In this document: positions 47,610 to 57,000 of the stretch, piece after piece
How positions within the stretch are numbered: the stretch's first letter is position 1
Layout of the letters: each line of letters opens with the position of its first letter
Assembly: GCF_001187555.1 (NCBI RefSeq)
Contig: NZ_LFIJ01000002.1
Location: 992,545-1,056,544, forward strand
Reading direction: 5' to 3'
DNA from: Gilvimarinus polysaccharolyticus
Lineage (GTDB): Bacteria > Pseudomonadota > Gammaproteobacteria > Pseudomonadales > Cellvibrionaceae
DNA: 64,000 nucleotides
Notes under the pieces: generated by a model
Seen by the model: the letters and a program-made list of their open reading frames with translations, nothing else
Told to the model about the DNA's origin: nothing
The model's database searches: none
Translations under genes and position numbers: made by a program

Positions 47610-48377
47610 GTGGATTTAGCAACGCTGATCGGGCTAATTGGGGCGGTAGGCCTGATTATTGTTTCGATGTTCATGTCGGGCGAGATAGGCATGTTTGTCA
47701 ATGGCCCGTCACTGGTCATCGTGCTGGGGGGGAGCGTATTTGCGGTAATGGCTAAATTTGGTTTAAGCCATTTTCTAAGTGCGTTTAAAGTGGCAGGAAA
47801 AAGCTTTGTCAACAAAATAGACGAGCCGCTAGATCTGATCGACGAAATAGTAGACCTAGCGGATGCCGCACGCAAAGGCGGATTGCTGTCGTTAGAGGGC
47901 AAGGAGGTCACCAATAATTTTTTGCAAAAAGGCATTCAGCTGTTAGTCGACGGGCACGATCCTGACGTGGTGCGGGTGATGCTGTCTAAAGATCGCTCGT
48001 TAGCCGAGCGGCGACATAATAGTGGCTCGTCTATTTTTGCCGCATTAGGCGATGTCGCACCAGCCATGGGTATGATAGGCACACTGATTGGTTTGGTGGC
48101 GATGCTGGCAAATATGGATGACCCGAAAGCGATTGGCCCGGCGATGGCAGTGGCTCTTTTGACAACCTTGTACGGGGCGATGCTGGCTAATGCGGTGTGC
48201 CTGCCTATTGCCGACAAGCTTAAACTGCGTGCGTCCGAAGAGCATATGATTAAAAGCATGATTATCGATGGCTTGTTGGCGATTCAAGCAGGGCAAAACC
48301 CGCGGGTTATTGACAGCATGTTGCGCACCTATTTGCCCGAGCGTAAGCGTGATGTCGCCGATACGGCGGATAGTTAA
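47610..48377 (+). CDS. pomA: Flagellar motor stator protein PomA
   Basis: 255 residues, four transmembrane helices (about 4-24, 29-49, 150-172, 182-204) with the large cytoplasmic loop that contacts FliG. I use GTG 47610: AAGGAG (47598-47603) sits 6 nt before it, whereas the in-frame ATG at 47604 abuts the ribosome-binding site. The resulting N-terminus DLATLIGL also matches PomA. Forms the Na+-type stator with PomB, encoded 5 nt downstream. Confidence 0.94.
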   Translation: MDLATLIGLIGAVGLIIVSMFMSGEIGMFVNGPSLVIVLGGSVFAVMAKFGLSHFLSAFKVAGKSFVNKIDEPLDLIDEIVDLADAARKGGLLSLEGKEVTNNFLQKGIQLLVDGHDPDVVRVMLSKDRSLAERRHNSGSSIFAALGDVAPAMGMIGTLIGLVAMLANMDDPKAIGPAMAVALLTTLYGAMLANAVCLPIADKLKLRASEEHMIKSMIIDGLLAIQAGQNPRVIDSMLRTYLPERKRDVADTADS

Positions 48378-48382
48378 TACCT

Positions 48383-49375
48383 ATGAATACTGATGACGAA
48401 GATATCGGTGAGGGCTGCGACTGCGCCCCTGGGCTGCCGGCATGGATGGCGACTTTTGCCGACTTGATGGCGCTGTTGATGTGCTTTTTTGTGTTGCTCT
48501 TGTCGTTTTCAGAAATGGACGCCATGAAATTTAAGCGTTTGGCCGGCTCGTTGGCGCAAGCGTTTGGTGTGCAAGCTGAGATATCGGTGAATGAAGTCCC
48601 CAAGGGCACCAGCATAATTGCCCAAGAGTTTAGCCCCGGTAAGCCCGAGCCAACCCCGATCAACGAGATCTTTCAGAGTACCCAGGACATTACCCAAATG
48701 AGTCTGGAGGTGCGCGACTCGCAAGAGTACGATATTGAGCGCGGCGAGCCAGATATGGACGATAGTGCGCGCGAACGGCTGGAGCAGATCATGCAAGAGC
48801 TGGTGGCGCAAACCCGCGCTGATGCGGCCGAGCTGGCAGATAAGCTCAAAGAGCGCATTGCCAATGGCGAACTCGAGGTCGAAACTCGGGGGCGGCAGAT
48901 TATTATTCGTATTCGCGAGAAAGGCTCGTTTGAGTCAGGTACCGCCACCTTAGCGCCAGATTACTACGATGTTATTGATGAGATCCGTGCGGTATTAATG
49001 CTTAAACCCGGACGTATCGAGGTGCAAGGGCACACCGACAATATCCCGATAAGCTCGGCGCGCTTCCGCTCTAACTGGGATCTATCCGCTATGCGCGCCG
49101 CTTCGGTGGCATCGCAGCTGTTGCTGGGAGATTATCTCGACCCGCGTCGTTTTGAGGTGTCGGGCTTTGCTGATACCCGACCATTGGTTAATAACAGTAC
49201 CGGCGACAACCGTGCACGTAACCGTCGGGTTGAGATTGTGATTCGACAGGGCTTAGGGGAAGATCTCGATCAAGCTGATATAGATTTATTAAAAACTCAG
49301 GGTGACGATATCAGTCGTAAGTTAGATGTTGCGCCACAGTACTTGTTTGATTTAGAGCCAGAAGAGGTTTTTTAA
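48383..49375 (+). CDS. pomB: Flagellar motor stator protein PomB
   Basis: 330 residues: short cytoplasmic N-terminus with a Cys pair, one transmembrane helix TFADLMALLMCFFVLLLSFSEMD (about 24-46) carrying the ion-binding Asp27, a periplasmic plug/linker region, and a C-terminal OmpA-like peptidoglycan-binding domain (VQGHTDNIPISSARFRSNWDLS). The transmembrane sequence is of the Vibrio PomB Na+ type rather than H+ MotB. No good ribosome-binding site; the 5-nt gap to pomA suggests translational coupling. Confidence 0.95.
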   Translation: MNTDDEDIGEGCDCAPGLPAWMATFADLMALLMCFFVLLLSFSEMDAMKFKRLAGSLAQAFGVQAEISVNEVPKGTSIIAQEFSPGKPEPTPINEIFQSTQDITQMSLEVRDSQEYDIERGEPDMDDSARERLEQIMQELVAQTRADAAELADKLKERIANGELEVETRGRQIIIRIREKGSFESGTATLAPDYYDVIDEIRAVLMLKPGRIEVQGHTDNIPISSARFRSNWDLSAMRAASVASQLLLGDYLDPRRFEVSGFADTRPLVNNSTGDNRARNRRVEIVIRQGLGEDLDQADIDLLKTQGDDISRKLDVAPQYLFDLEPEEVF

Positions 49376-49381
49376 AACTTT

Positions 49382-49399
49382 TGTACGACATCTCTTACA
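49382..49399 (+). promoter_or_regulatory. GacA-box-like upstream activating sequence
   Basis: TGTACG-N6-CTTACA (49382-49387 and 49394-49399), one mismatch from the TGTAAG-N6-CTTACA site bound by GacA upstream of rsmX/Y/Z genes. Its centre is about 65 nt before the inferred RNA start, as in those genes. A -10-like CATAAT is at 49444-49449. Confidence 0.7.
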
Positions 49400-49455
49400 A
49401 GAATATGTGACAAAGACGACTATTGCCGCTGGGTGAAGAGGCTCATAATACAACA

Positions 49456-49643
49456 CTGAACACGAGCATAGGGACTATGGCGGTTCAGAGGCAGTATACG
49501 GAATGTCATAGGGATTATGGCCTAACAAGGATATCCACACGGATTGTGAGGCAAGGAATAGACGGATCTCGCCAATTACTGAGCCCAAGGCTGGTCTCCA
49601 TCCTGTAAAAACCGCAGCAAGCCCCCTTGCTGCGGTTTTTTTT
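49456..49643 (+). ncRNA. Probable CsrB/RsmZ-type CsrA-sequestering sRNA
   Basis: About 188-nt transcript inferred from CATAAT (49444-49449) to the T-tract at 49643. It contains seven GGA motifs at 49472, 49500, 49512, 49529, 49541, 49555 and 49564. Two lie as the loop GGA on near-identical hairpins, CATAG-GGA-CTATG (49467-49479) and CATAG-GGA-TTATG (49507-49519); a third lies in a CACA/TGTG hairpin loop (49536-49548). CTGAAC (49456-49461) pairs with GTTCAG (49483-49488) to enclose the first. A terminator ends it and no reading frame with a ribosome-binding site fits. Such RNAs titrate CsrA/RsmA and are driven by GacS/GacA. The 5' end is an estimate. Confidence 0.75.
49610..49643 (+). terminator. 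sRNA terminator
   Basis: Perfect 12-bp stem AACCGCAGCAAG (49610-49621) with its complement (49626-49637), loop CCCC, and a run of eight Ts to 49643. The remaining 286 nt before the MFS gene show nothing I can assign. Confidence 0.95.
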
Positions 49644-49929
49644 CGTTTTGACGGGGAGCATCAGCTCTTCGCTTAGTCTCCAGTTAAGCCTACTCTTTTT
49701 ACTCAGATATTTAAGCCGTCTGCCATCCCCGCTATTTTTGTGATTATGTTTTCATCTCGATTAGTCGTGCATCTTAAGCGGTTTAATGTGTATCGAGAAA
49801 AGACGGGTAAAGCCGGGCTTAATTGTCAGCCATTGTGTTTTAATACGATGACTCCCGATGTTTTACCACGGCTTTTTGTTATCGCGTACTCGTGCGCGAT
49901 ACGGTTGTTTTTTGTAAATAGGCCTCTAA

Positions 49930-51336
49930 TTGAACACAAACTCTCCCGCAGTCGCTCAGCTCGCACCTCCTTGGCGAGTGTTGGTGATGGTATGCCTTGG
50001 TGCCTTTGTGGCGCCATTGGGTATGGCATCGGTGAATGTGGCGATCCCGGCGCTGGCCGAAGATCTAGGCGCGAACGCGGTGTTGGTTAGCTGGATTCCC
50101 ACTGTGGTGCTTATTAGCAACATTATGTTTATGTTGCCTGCAGGTAAGTGTGCCGATTTATGGGGGCGTAAACGGCTGTTCTTTTTCGGTGTGTGTATCA
50201 ATGCCGGTGCCAGCGCCGTGGCTTTTTTTGCCCAGTCTATCGAGGCGCTGCTGGTATTACGGTTTATTCAGGGTATTGGCTCGGCAATGATGTTTGCCAC
50301 CAGTATGGCACTGCTTATCTCGGTGTTTCCCGCCGACAAGCGCGGCCTGCCACTGGGGCTTAATGCCGCGTGTATTTATTTGGGGTTAACCTTAGCGCCG
50401 GCTCTGGGGGGATGGGTGACAGAGGCTTGGGGCTGGCGCCATGTGTTTTTATTGCCGCTACCTATTGCTGTGGTGGTGCTTGCTATCTTAACGCGAGTGC
50501 CCGGTGAGTGGCGCGGCCACAGTAAAGATCGATTTGATTGGCGTGGGGCGATATTATTTGCCGCGGTCGCCGTGAGTTTGGCGTTGGGCTTAGCCGGAAT
50601 CCCAGGGCTGGGGCATGTAGCCTTGGTGGCGCTTGCCTTGGTTTTGCTTGCGCTGTTTGTACGCATGCAAGCGCGCGCCCAAACGCCGTTGATTCGGGTG
50701 CAGATGTTTCGCGAATCAAAGTTATTTTCTATGTCGCTGACTACCGCATCGCTTATGTATGCCAGTAGTTACCCACTGGGCTTTATGCTCAGTTTGTATT
50801 TGCAATATGTACGTGGCTACAGCGCCGGTGAGGCGGGCCAGATTATGTTGGTACAGGCTTTGACGATGGCTTGTGTGGCACCGGTAGCCGGACGTTTGTC
50901 AGACTTCTTTCCTGCGCGCTGGCTGGCCAGTGCCGGCTGCGCTTGCACTTTGGTAGGCTTTGCGTTGCTTAGCACGTTAGATGCTACCACCGAGCGGCTG
51001 GATATTATGTTGGCATTGCTGCTGGTGGGTTTTGGCTTTGGCTTTTTCTCAAGCCCCAACAATCATGTTGTTATGCACTCGGCCGCAGCTCACGAGGTGG
51101 GGGTGGCGGCGGCAACGCTTAACTTGGCGCGGGTGATGGGTAACTTGGTCGGCATGAGTATGGTGAACTTGTTTGTGCACTGGCATTTGGGCGAGCGCCC
51201 TATGAGCAGTGCGCTTGCCGAGCCTTTACTGTTAACGTTTCATCAGGCAATAAACTTGGCAATGGGCTTTTTAGTATTAGCTACGGTTCTGTCGTTGCTG
51301 CGGGGTCGGACACACGCGGCCATGTTGCCCAAGTAA
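49930..51336 (+). CDS. MFS drug-efflux-type transporter (DHA2-like)
   Basis: 468 residues, about 14 membrane helices. Motif A GKCADLWGRKRLFF (about 75-88) between helices 2 and 3 and the helix-5 GWVTEAWGWRHVF motif place it in the EmrB/QacA-like DHA2 group. The likely role is proton-driven efflux of a hydrophobic compound; no membrane-fusion partner is adjacent. The start is TTG 49930 with only a weak AGG upstream. ATG 49987 would cut into the first helix, so the longer form is more likely. Confidence 0.88.
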   Translation: MNTNSPAVAQLAPPWRVLVMVCLGAFVAPLGMASVNVAIPALAEDLGANAVLVSWIPTVVLISNIMFMLPAGKCADLWGRKRLFFFGVCINAGASAVAFFAQSIEALLVLRFIQGIGSAMMFATSMALLISVFPADKRGLPLGLNAACIYLGLTLAPALGGWVTEAWGWRHVFLLPLPIAVVVLAILTRVPGEWRGHSKDRFDWRGAILFAAVAVSLALGLAGIPGLGHVALVALALVLLALFVRMQARAQTPLIRVQMFRESKLFSMSLTTASLMYASSYPLGFMLSLYLQYVRGYSAGEAGQIMLVQALTMACVAPVAGRLSDFFPARWLASAGCACTLVGFALLSTLDATTERLDIMLALLLVGFGFGFFSSPNNHVVMHSAAAHEVGVAAATLNLARVMGNLVGMSMVNLFVHWHLGERPMSSALAEPLLLTFHQAINLAMGFLVLATVLSLLRGRTHAAMLPK

Positions 51337-51470
51337 CAGATTGCTTTAATAGTATTGCTAGTCTGCACAATGTCGATTTTAGTACAGCCTCGCAGCGGCA
51401 ACAGCTCGACACGCTTGGGTTGTTTAAAGCTTAAAGATGGTTATTAACGTTAAGGTTTAAGTGGTGTGAT

Positions 51471-52088
51471 ATGAGTCGGCCTTATCAAGTGTTGGCAGAG
51501 CCTTGTGAATTTATGCTCGAAGAAAAGCGCAGTACCTTTACGGCGGTATTGAGCCCCGCTGCCGAGCGCGAAACGGCATTGGCGCAACTAGATGCGCTGC
51601 GACATGAGCGCCCCGGCGCTAGTCATTATTGCTGGGCGTACATTTTGGGCGCTGCCTTGCAGCCTAAAAGTATGGCGTTTAGTGACGATGGCGAACCGAG
51701 TGGTACGGCGGGCAAACCTATTCTTAATGTTTTAGAGCATCGAGACGCAGGTGATTGTATGGCGGTAGTGGTACGTACTTTTGGCGGCACCAAACTGGGC
51801 GCTGGAGGGTTAGTGCGTGCCTATGGTGCTGCGATTTCGGGTGCATTAGATATTGCGCGCTGGCGCTTGGTGACCCCGTCTGTAGCGATAACCATAGCGA
51901 TAAGCTTTGCCCATGAGGAGCGTGTCCGCCACTGCCTAGCACTGCACAATATACAAGTTAACGCCGCCGAGTACCTTGCCGATGTTACTCTTGCGGTTGA
52001 TGTGCCGGAATCGGCCGTGACCGATTTGGTTGCCGAACTTGGAGAGCTCACCTCCGGGGCGGCGCGTGTTAATTTGCCCGCAGCTTAA
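51471..52088 (+). CDS. yigZ: YigZ/IMPACT family protein
   Basis: 205 residues. N-terminal IMPACT domain (FMLEEKRSTFTAVLSPA; FSDDGEPSGTAGKPIL; VVVRTFGGTKLGAGGLVRAY) and a C-terminal ferredoxin-like DUF1949 domain. Widely conserved; the E. coli and yeast relatives are linked to translation control, and the bacterial role is unclear. Separate transcription unit after the MFS gene. Confidence 0.92.
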   Translation: MSRPYQVLAEPCEFMLEEKRSTFTAVLSPAAERETALAQLDALRHERPGASHYCWAYILGAALQPKSMAFSDDGEPSGTAGKPILNVLEHRDAGDCMAVVVRTFGGTKLGAGGLVRAYGAAISGALDIARWRLVTPSVAITIAISFAHEERVRHCLALHNIQVNAAEYLADVTLAVDVPESAVTDLVAELGELTSGAARVNLPAA

Positions 52089-52271
52089 TTCGGACTTTCA
52101 AATTCAGGCCTTAAAACACGAATCGAATGTAAGTTAATGCGTTTGCCGAGCTGAAGTAATCAGTTTGCAGGCTAAGCATTGAGGTGCGCGGGCGCTAGAA
52201 TTCTTGTAAGGTAATCATTTTTGCCGTTTTTGCTTTTGCATCTGCAAAAGAGTCGTCTTAGTGAGGTTAGT

Positions 52272-53216
52272 ATGACTGATTTATCTCGTCGCCATTGTTT
52301 GCAGTGGGCCGGTGCTTTGGCTGGCAGTTCCGCTTTGGGGGTACGCGCCGAAGCGTTAACCACCGCCGCGCCTTATCATTTTGATATCTCGCTGGCGCAG
52401 TGGTCGCTTAATAAAGCTTTTTTTGATCAATCATTAAATCCTCTAGATTTTCCTGCGGTGGCTCGTACCAGTTTTGATATTGGCGCGGTCGAGTACGTAA
52501 ACCAATTTTTTATGGATAAATCCCGCGACCCTGTTTTTATTCGTGGCCTAAAACAGCGAGCCGACGATCACGGTGTTAAAAGTTTGTTGATTATGGTTGA
52601 TGGCGAAGGCGATTTAGCCACTGCAGATGAAAAACGCCGCAAACAGTCGGTTGGCAATCATCACAAGTGGGTGGCAATGGCAGCCGAGCTGGGTTGTCAC
52701 AGCATTCGCGTTAACTTACACGGCAGTGCTCAGGCCGACGATTGGCATCGGGCTTCGGTAGCAAGTTTGGTTGAGCTGGTCGAGTTTTCAAAGCCGATGG
52801 GCATTAACATTTTGGTCGAGAATCACGGGGGATTCTCATCTCACGGCGCTAAACTCGCCGCTGTTTTAAAAGCTACCGGCAGTCCTTACTGCGGCGCCAT
52901 GCCCGATTTTGGTAATTTTTGTTATGAGCGTGAGGCGGGTGATTTGTGGGATTCGCCCTGCGTTAAACAGTACGATTTATATCAGGGTGTGGCCGAGTTG
53001 ATGCCCTATGCCGGCGCTGTTAGCGCTAAAACGTTTACGTTTGATGCGGCAGGTAACGAGCCGAATATCGATTTTTTACGTATTTTTAAACTGGTAAAAG
53101 CGGCTGGTTATCGCGGTTATGCGGGGATTGAGTACGAAGGACATGATCTTCCCGCGGCGGAAGGTATTCGTGCAACCAAAGCGTTGTTAGAGCGAGTTCG
53201 TACAGAGTTGGCATAG
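52272..53216 (+). CDS. Tat-exported sugar isomerase/epimerase-like TIM-barrel protein
   Basis: 314 residues. SRRHCLQWAGALAGSSALG looks like a twin-arginine-type signal (SRRxxL). The rest is an AP-endonuclease-2/xylose-isomerase-like TIM barrel: SIRVNLHGS, NILVENHGG (Glu ligand), MPDFGNF (Asp) and YAGIEYEG near the C-terminus. Secreted members of this group act in sugar and inositol catabolism, including 3-keto-glycosides. A GAGG ribosome-binding site supports ATG 52272; the frame opens earlier at 52221, but that part lacks one. Confidence 0.85.
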   Translation: MTDLSRRHCLQWAGALAGSSALGVRAEALTTAAPYHFDISLAQWSLNKAFFDQSLNPLDFPAVARTSFDIGAVEYVNQFFMDKSRDPVFIRGLKQRADDHGVKSLLIMVDGEGDLATADEKRRKQSVGNHHKWVAMAAELGCHSIRVNLHGSAQADDWHRASVASLVELVEFSKPMGINILVENHGGFSSHGAKLAAVLKATGSPYCGAMPDFGNFCYEREAGDLWDSPCVKQYDLYQGVAELMPYAGAVSAKTFTFDAAGNEPNIDFLRIFKLVKAAGYRGYAGIEYEGHDLPAAEGIRATKALLERVRTELA

Positions 53217-53438
53217 TGTTGTATCTGCGTTGCCGACTTTCTTGTTGAGATCGCTCGTGTCATGGCGTGATTGCTCTTCCGTATCGCCGGCCGATATAGC
53301 TTGTCAATACTCGTTAAGATAAGCGCGCTGAACTGCGTATAAAAGTAGGCCAAAGTGCAAGTGGTTGGTTAAACGGTGCAGCTTAGTAGTTCTTTAAATG
53401 TAACCGCTGGTGACTCACGATAACTGCAGCGCGTGCGC

Positions 53439-53792
53439 TTAGGTGTAAACCACTTGGCCGCGGTAGACTTTCACTGGACGTTTGGCGGCGGGCTCGGGAG
53501 CTGATTTAGTTGGGCTTTGCTCCAAGCTGGTTTGGCCGCGATAGACTTTGGTTTGTAGGTTGGATACTGCGCTGCTGTCAGGGTTTTTGAGTTGGCTGAC
53601 CCATGGCTCGCCGGCGAGTTTCATTAACTCTTTAATCAGGGTGCGTGTGATGGTATCGCTGGAGTCTAAGTAATGCTTCAACAGCTCCGTTAGTAGTTCA
53701 GGATTGGCAAGTTTGATGCTTGGTTTTAGCTCTGCCGGGGTGCGGCGGCGAACCTCCATGACAAGTTCAATCATTGGTTTAGTGTAATGCAT
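53439..53792 (-). CDS. Small conserved-looking protein with repeated KVYRGQ motif
   Basis: 117 residues, soluble, no signal peptide. The N-terminal 75 residues are helical (MIELVMEVRRRTPAELKPSIKLANPELL). The C-terminal third is Ser/Pro/Ala-rich and repeats a KVYRGQ hexapeptide twice, once in the middle (about 84-89) and once just before the end (KVYRGQVVYT). No family name comes to mind and there is no neighbour in the same direction. An AAGG ribosome-binding site lies about 10 nt before the ATG. Likely a real gene. Confidence 0.65.
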   Translation of the reverse strand: MHYTKPMIELVMEVRRRTPAELKPSIKLANPELLTELLKHYLDSSDTITRTLIKELMKLAGEPWVSQLKNPDSSAVSNLQTKVYRGQTSLEQSPTKSAPEPAAKRPVKVYRGQVVYT

Positions 53793-54068
53793 AGCTTTAA
53801 ACCTTCAGTGCCGGGAAGTAGAAGTTAATTGCCCAGAGACTTACATTATTAAGCAAGATATCCGCCAATAGCTCAGACACCGCTAATTCGTGCTTAGAGA
53901 CCTAAATTCGCGCCTGCTTTTAGGGCGCAGAGGCATACAGGGGCTAACTTGTGGTGCATAGTGGGGTTTGCTAGGCAAACAATACTTAACTTGAATGCCA
54001 CTTTTGCTGGCTTATACTCCAAACTCATAGATCTAGTCATATAGAATTTAACACTTCATACAATAACA

Positions 54069-57000
54069 GTGAGCACTATGTCGATAACTCATAAAAAAAT
54101 CCGCTGCGCTACTTTTACCTTTCGTTTGACCGCCCTCGCTGTTGCGATTGCTCTGGCCGGCTGCACTCAGGATGACCCAGCTGCCGCTGCAGGCGTTGTC
54201 GATGCTAACCTGCCAGCTACCGAGAGTGCAGCTGCTCCGGTTAAAGCAGTAACAATGACCGACGCCGAAATGGCGGCAAGCGCCGAGCGTATTAATTCGC
54301 AGGTCAGTTTAGATTTGACCGAAGGCATCGACATGACGTTGTGGGCATCGGAAGAGCTGATGGCTGATCCTGTCGCTTTAAGTATGGATAACCAAGGCCG
54401 AGCATGGGTAGCAATCACCCACCGCAGCAATGATTCTGAGTTTGATATTCGGCCTTACCCGCACTGGTTAACCGACTCGATGGCGATGCAAACGAATGAA
54501 GATCGTCGTGAATTTTTGCACAAAACCTTCGCTGCCGATAAAAACCTGACTGAGCAAGATGTGCCCGATCACAACAAAGATGGCATACACGATTGGCAGG
54601 ATTTAGCGATACGGAACGAGCAGGTGTTGCAAGTGAGCGATACCACTGGCGATGGCCGAGCCAACCGTGCGCAAACCTTTTTAGAAGACTTTAATTCCGA
54701 GATCACCGATGTGCTCGGTGGGATTTACTACGATAACCGCAGTGATGAATTATTTTTAGGCGTGGCGCCCAGCGCTTGGCGAGTAAAAGATACCAATGGT
54801 GATGGTATGGCCGATGAGAAACTTGCCATTTCCGATGGTTTCGCCGTGCATATCGGCTTTAGTGGTCACGGCATGTCGGGTGTGACTAAAGGTCCCGATG
54901 GTCGGATTTATTATGGTATCGGTGATATCGGTGCACATATCGTCGATGTTGACGGCAATCAATACCCTTATCCCAACCAGGGCGTTGTGGTGCGCAGCGA
55001 CTCAGATGGCAGTAACTTTGAAGTGTTTGCTCACGGCGTGCGCAATACTCATGAATTTACTTTTGATAAATACGGCAACTTAATCAGCGTTGATAACGAC
55101 GGTGACCATCCGGGTGAATCCGAGCGGCTAGTGTATTTGGTTGATGGCTCCGATTCTGGCTGGCGTATTAACTGGCAGTTTGGTAAATACACCGATCCAA
55201 AAAACAACACCTATAAAGTTTGGATGGACGAAGAGTTGTACAAGCCGCGCTTTGACGGTCAGGCGGCGCATATTCTGCCACCTATTGCCGCTTACCACGC
55301 CGGCCCTACTGGCATGGTCTACAACCCCGGTACCGCATTGAGCGAGCGCTGGGTCGATCATTTCTTTATTGTGCAGTACACCGGTTCTGCACCACGCTCG
55401 GGCATTAACGCTTTTACTCTTGAGCCCAATGGTGCCGGCTTTGAACTGGCAACCGACCAATCTGTAATGCGCGGTGTACAAACCACAGGTTTAGATGTTG
55501 GCCCAGAGGGCGCGTTGTACGCCAGTGATTGGATTGAAGGCTGGGGACGTAATGGCAAAGGCCGGATCTGGCGATTGGATACTCCTGCTGCAGCCGCTTC
55601 CGATGCTCGGGCTGATACCCAAAAATGGTTAACGACCGATTTTGCTCAGCTCGACCTCGCGACATTGACCTCGTTACTTGCTCACGCCGACATGCGGGTG
55701 CGCTCTGAGGCGCAGTTTGAATTGGTAGACCGCAATGAGCGGGCGACTCTTATCGCTGCGCTCGATAGCGATGATCAGTTAGCGCGGATTCACGCTATTT
55801 GGGGCTTGGGCCAGATCGCTCGCGATAGCGCCGATGCCGCTGAACCTTTACTGGCATTGCTCGATGATGCCGATCCGGAGATTCGCGCGCAGGCTGCCAA
55901 AGTTATAGGTGACGCAGCTTATCAACCAGCACTTAAGCCGTTGCTTGCCAATGTTAGCAATAGCAACGCGCGGGTACGGTTTTTTGCGACGCAAGCTCTG
56001 GGCCGATTAGGCAACAGCGAAGCGACCGCCCCAATTATTAGCATGCTCGAGTCGAACAACGACGAGGATGTTTACTTGCGCCAAGGGGGGGCCATCGCCT
56101 TGGCTCGTATTGGTGATGTTGACGCTCTAACGGCATTATCCAAGCACGCCTCAGAGGCGGTACGTATTGCTGCGGTAGTGGCCTTGCGGCAGTTGAAAAG
56201 TCCCGCCTTGGCAAGTTTTTTGAATGATGACAGCCAGTTTGTGGTGACTAACGCAGCGCGCGCGATCAACGATGATCTGTTTATCGATGATGCTCTGCCT
56301 GCGCTGGCAAAACTATTGGGCACCACTGGCTTTAGCAATGAGCCATTGCTGCGTCGGGTGATTAACGCCAACGCCTTTGTCGCCGATGGGGCAGCGGCAA
56401 AACGTTTAGCCGCTTACGCCGCTGATACTAAAGCTCCAGCGCCGCTGCGCGCCGAGGCGGTCGATACTTTGGCCAATTGGATCGAGCCGTCGGTATTTGA
56501 TCGCGTGAGCGGACGTTACCGTGGCGAGCGCACCGGCAGCGGTGATGACGCCAAAGCAGCACTGGCCGATGTCTATCCTCAATTGTTAAAAGACGCTGAC
56601 GCCAATGTACGTAAAGCCAGTGTTAACGCGCTGGGTGCACTGGTGTATGCCGATGCGGCCTCGCGTCTAAACGAAATTTTAACGACTGACGACTCGACTG
56701 ATGTGCGCTTAGCCGCACTGCAGAATTTGCAGGTGCTCGATTACAGCGATATGCAAAAGGCTATTTATCAAGCGCTGGAAGACGACGCGGTAAAAGTGCG
56801 CATGGCGGCATTGGCCATGGTGCCGTCACTGGATATTCCGGTGTCGACCAAGGTTGATATGCATACGATTTTATTGGCGCAAGGCTCGGTGACCGAGCAA
56901 CAGGCAGCACTAAAATCGTTAGCGCAAATTAAAGCGCCTGAGGCTGAAGAGGTATTGACCGAACAGATGCATCAATTGATCGCCGGCGCTATTGCCCCAG

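Noticed and set aside
51339-51434. Short coding-like stretch ending DTLGLFKA after the MFS gene, possibly the tail of a lost gene.
   Set aside because: No start, no ribosome-binding site and no recognisable family; too short to tell from chance.
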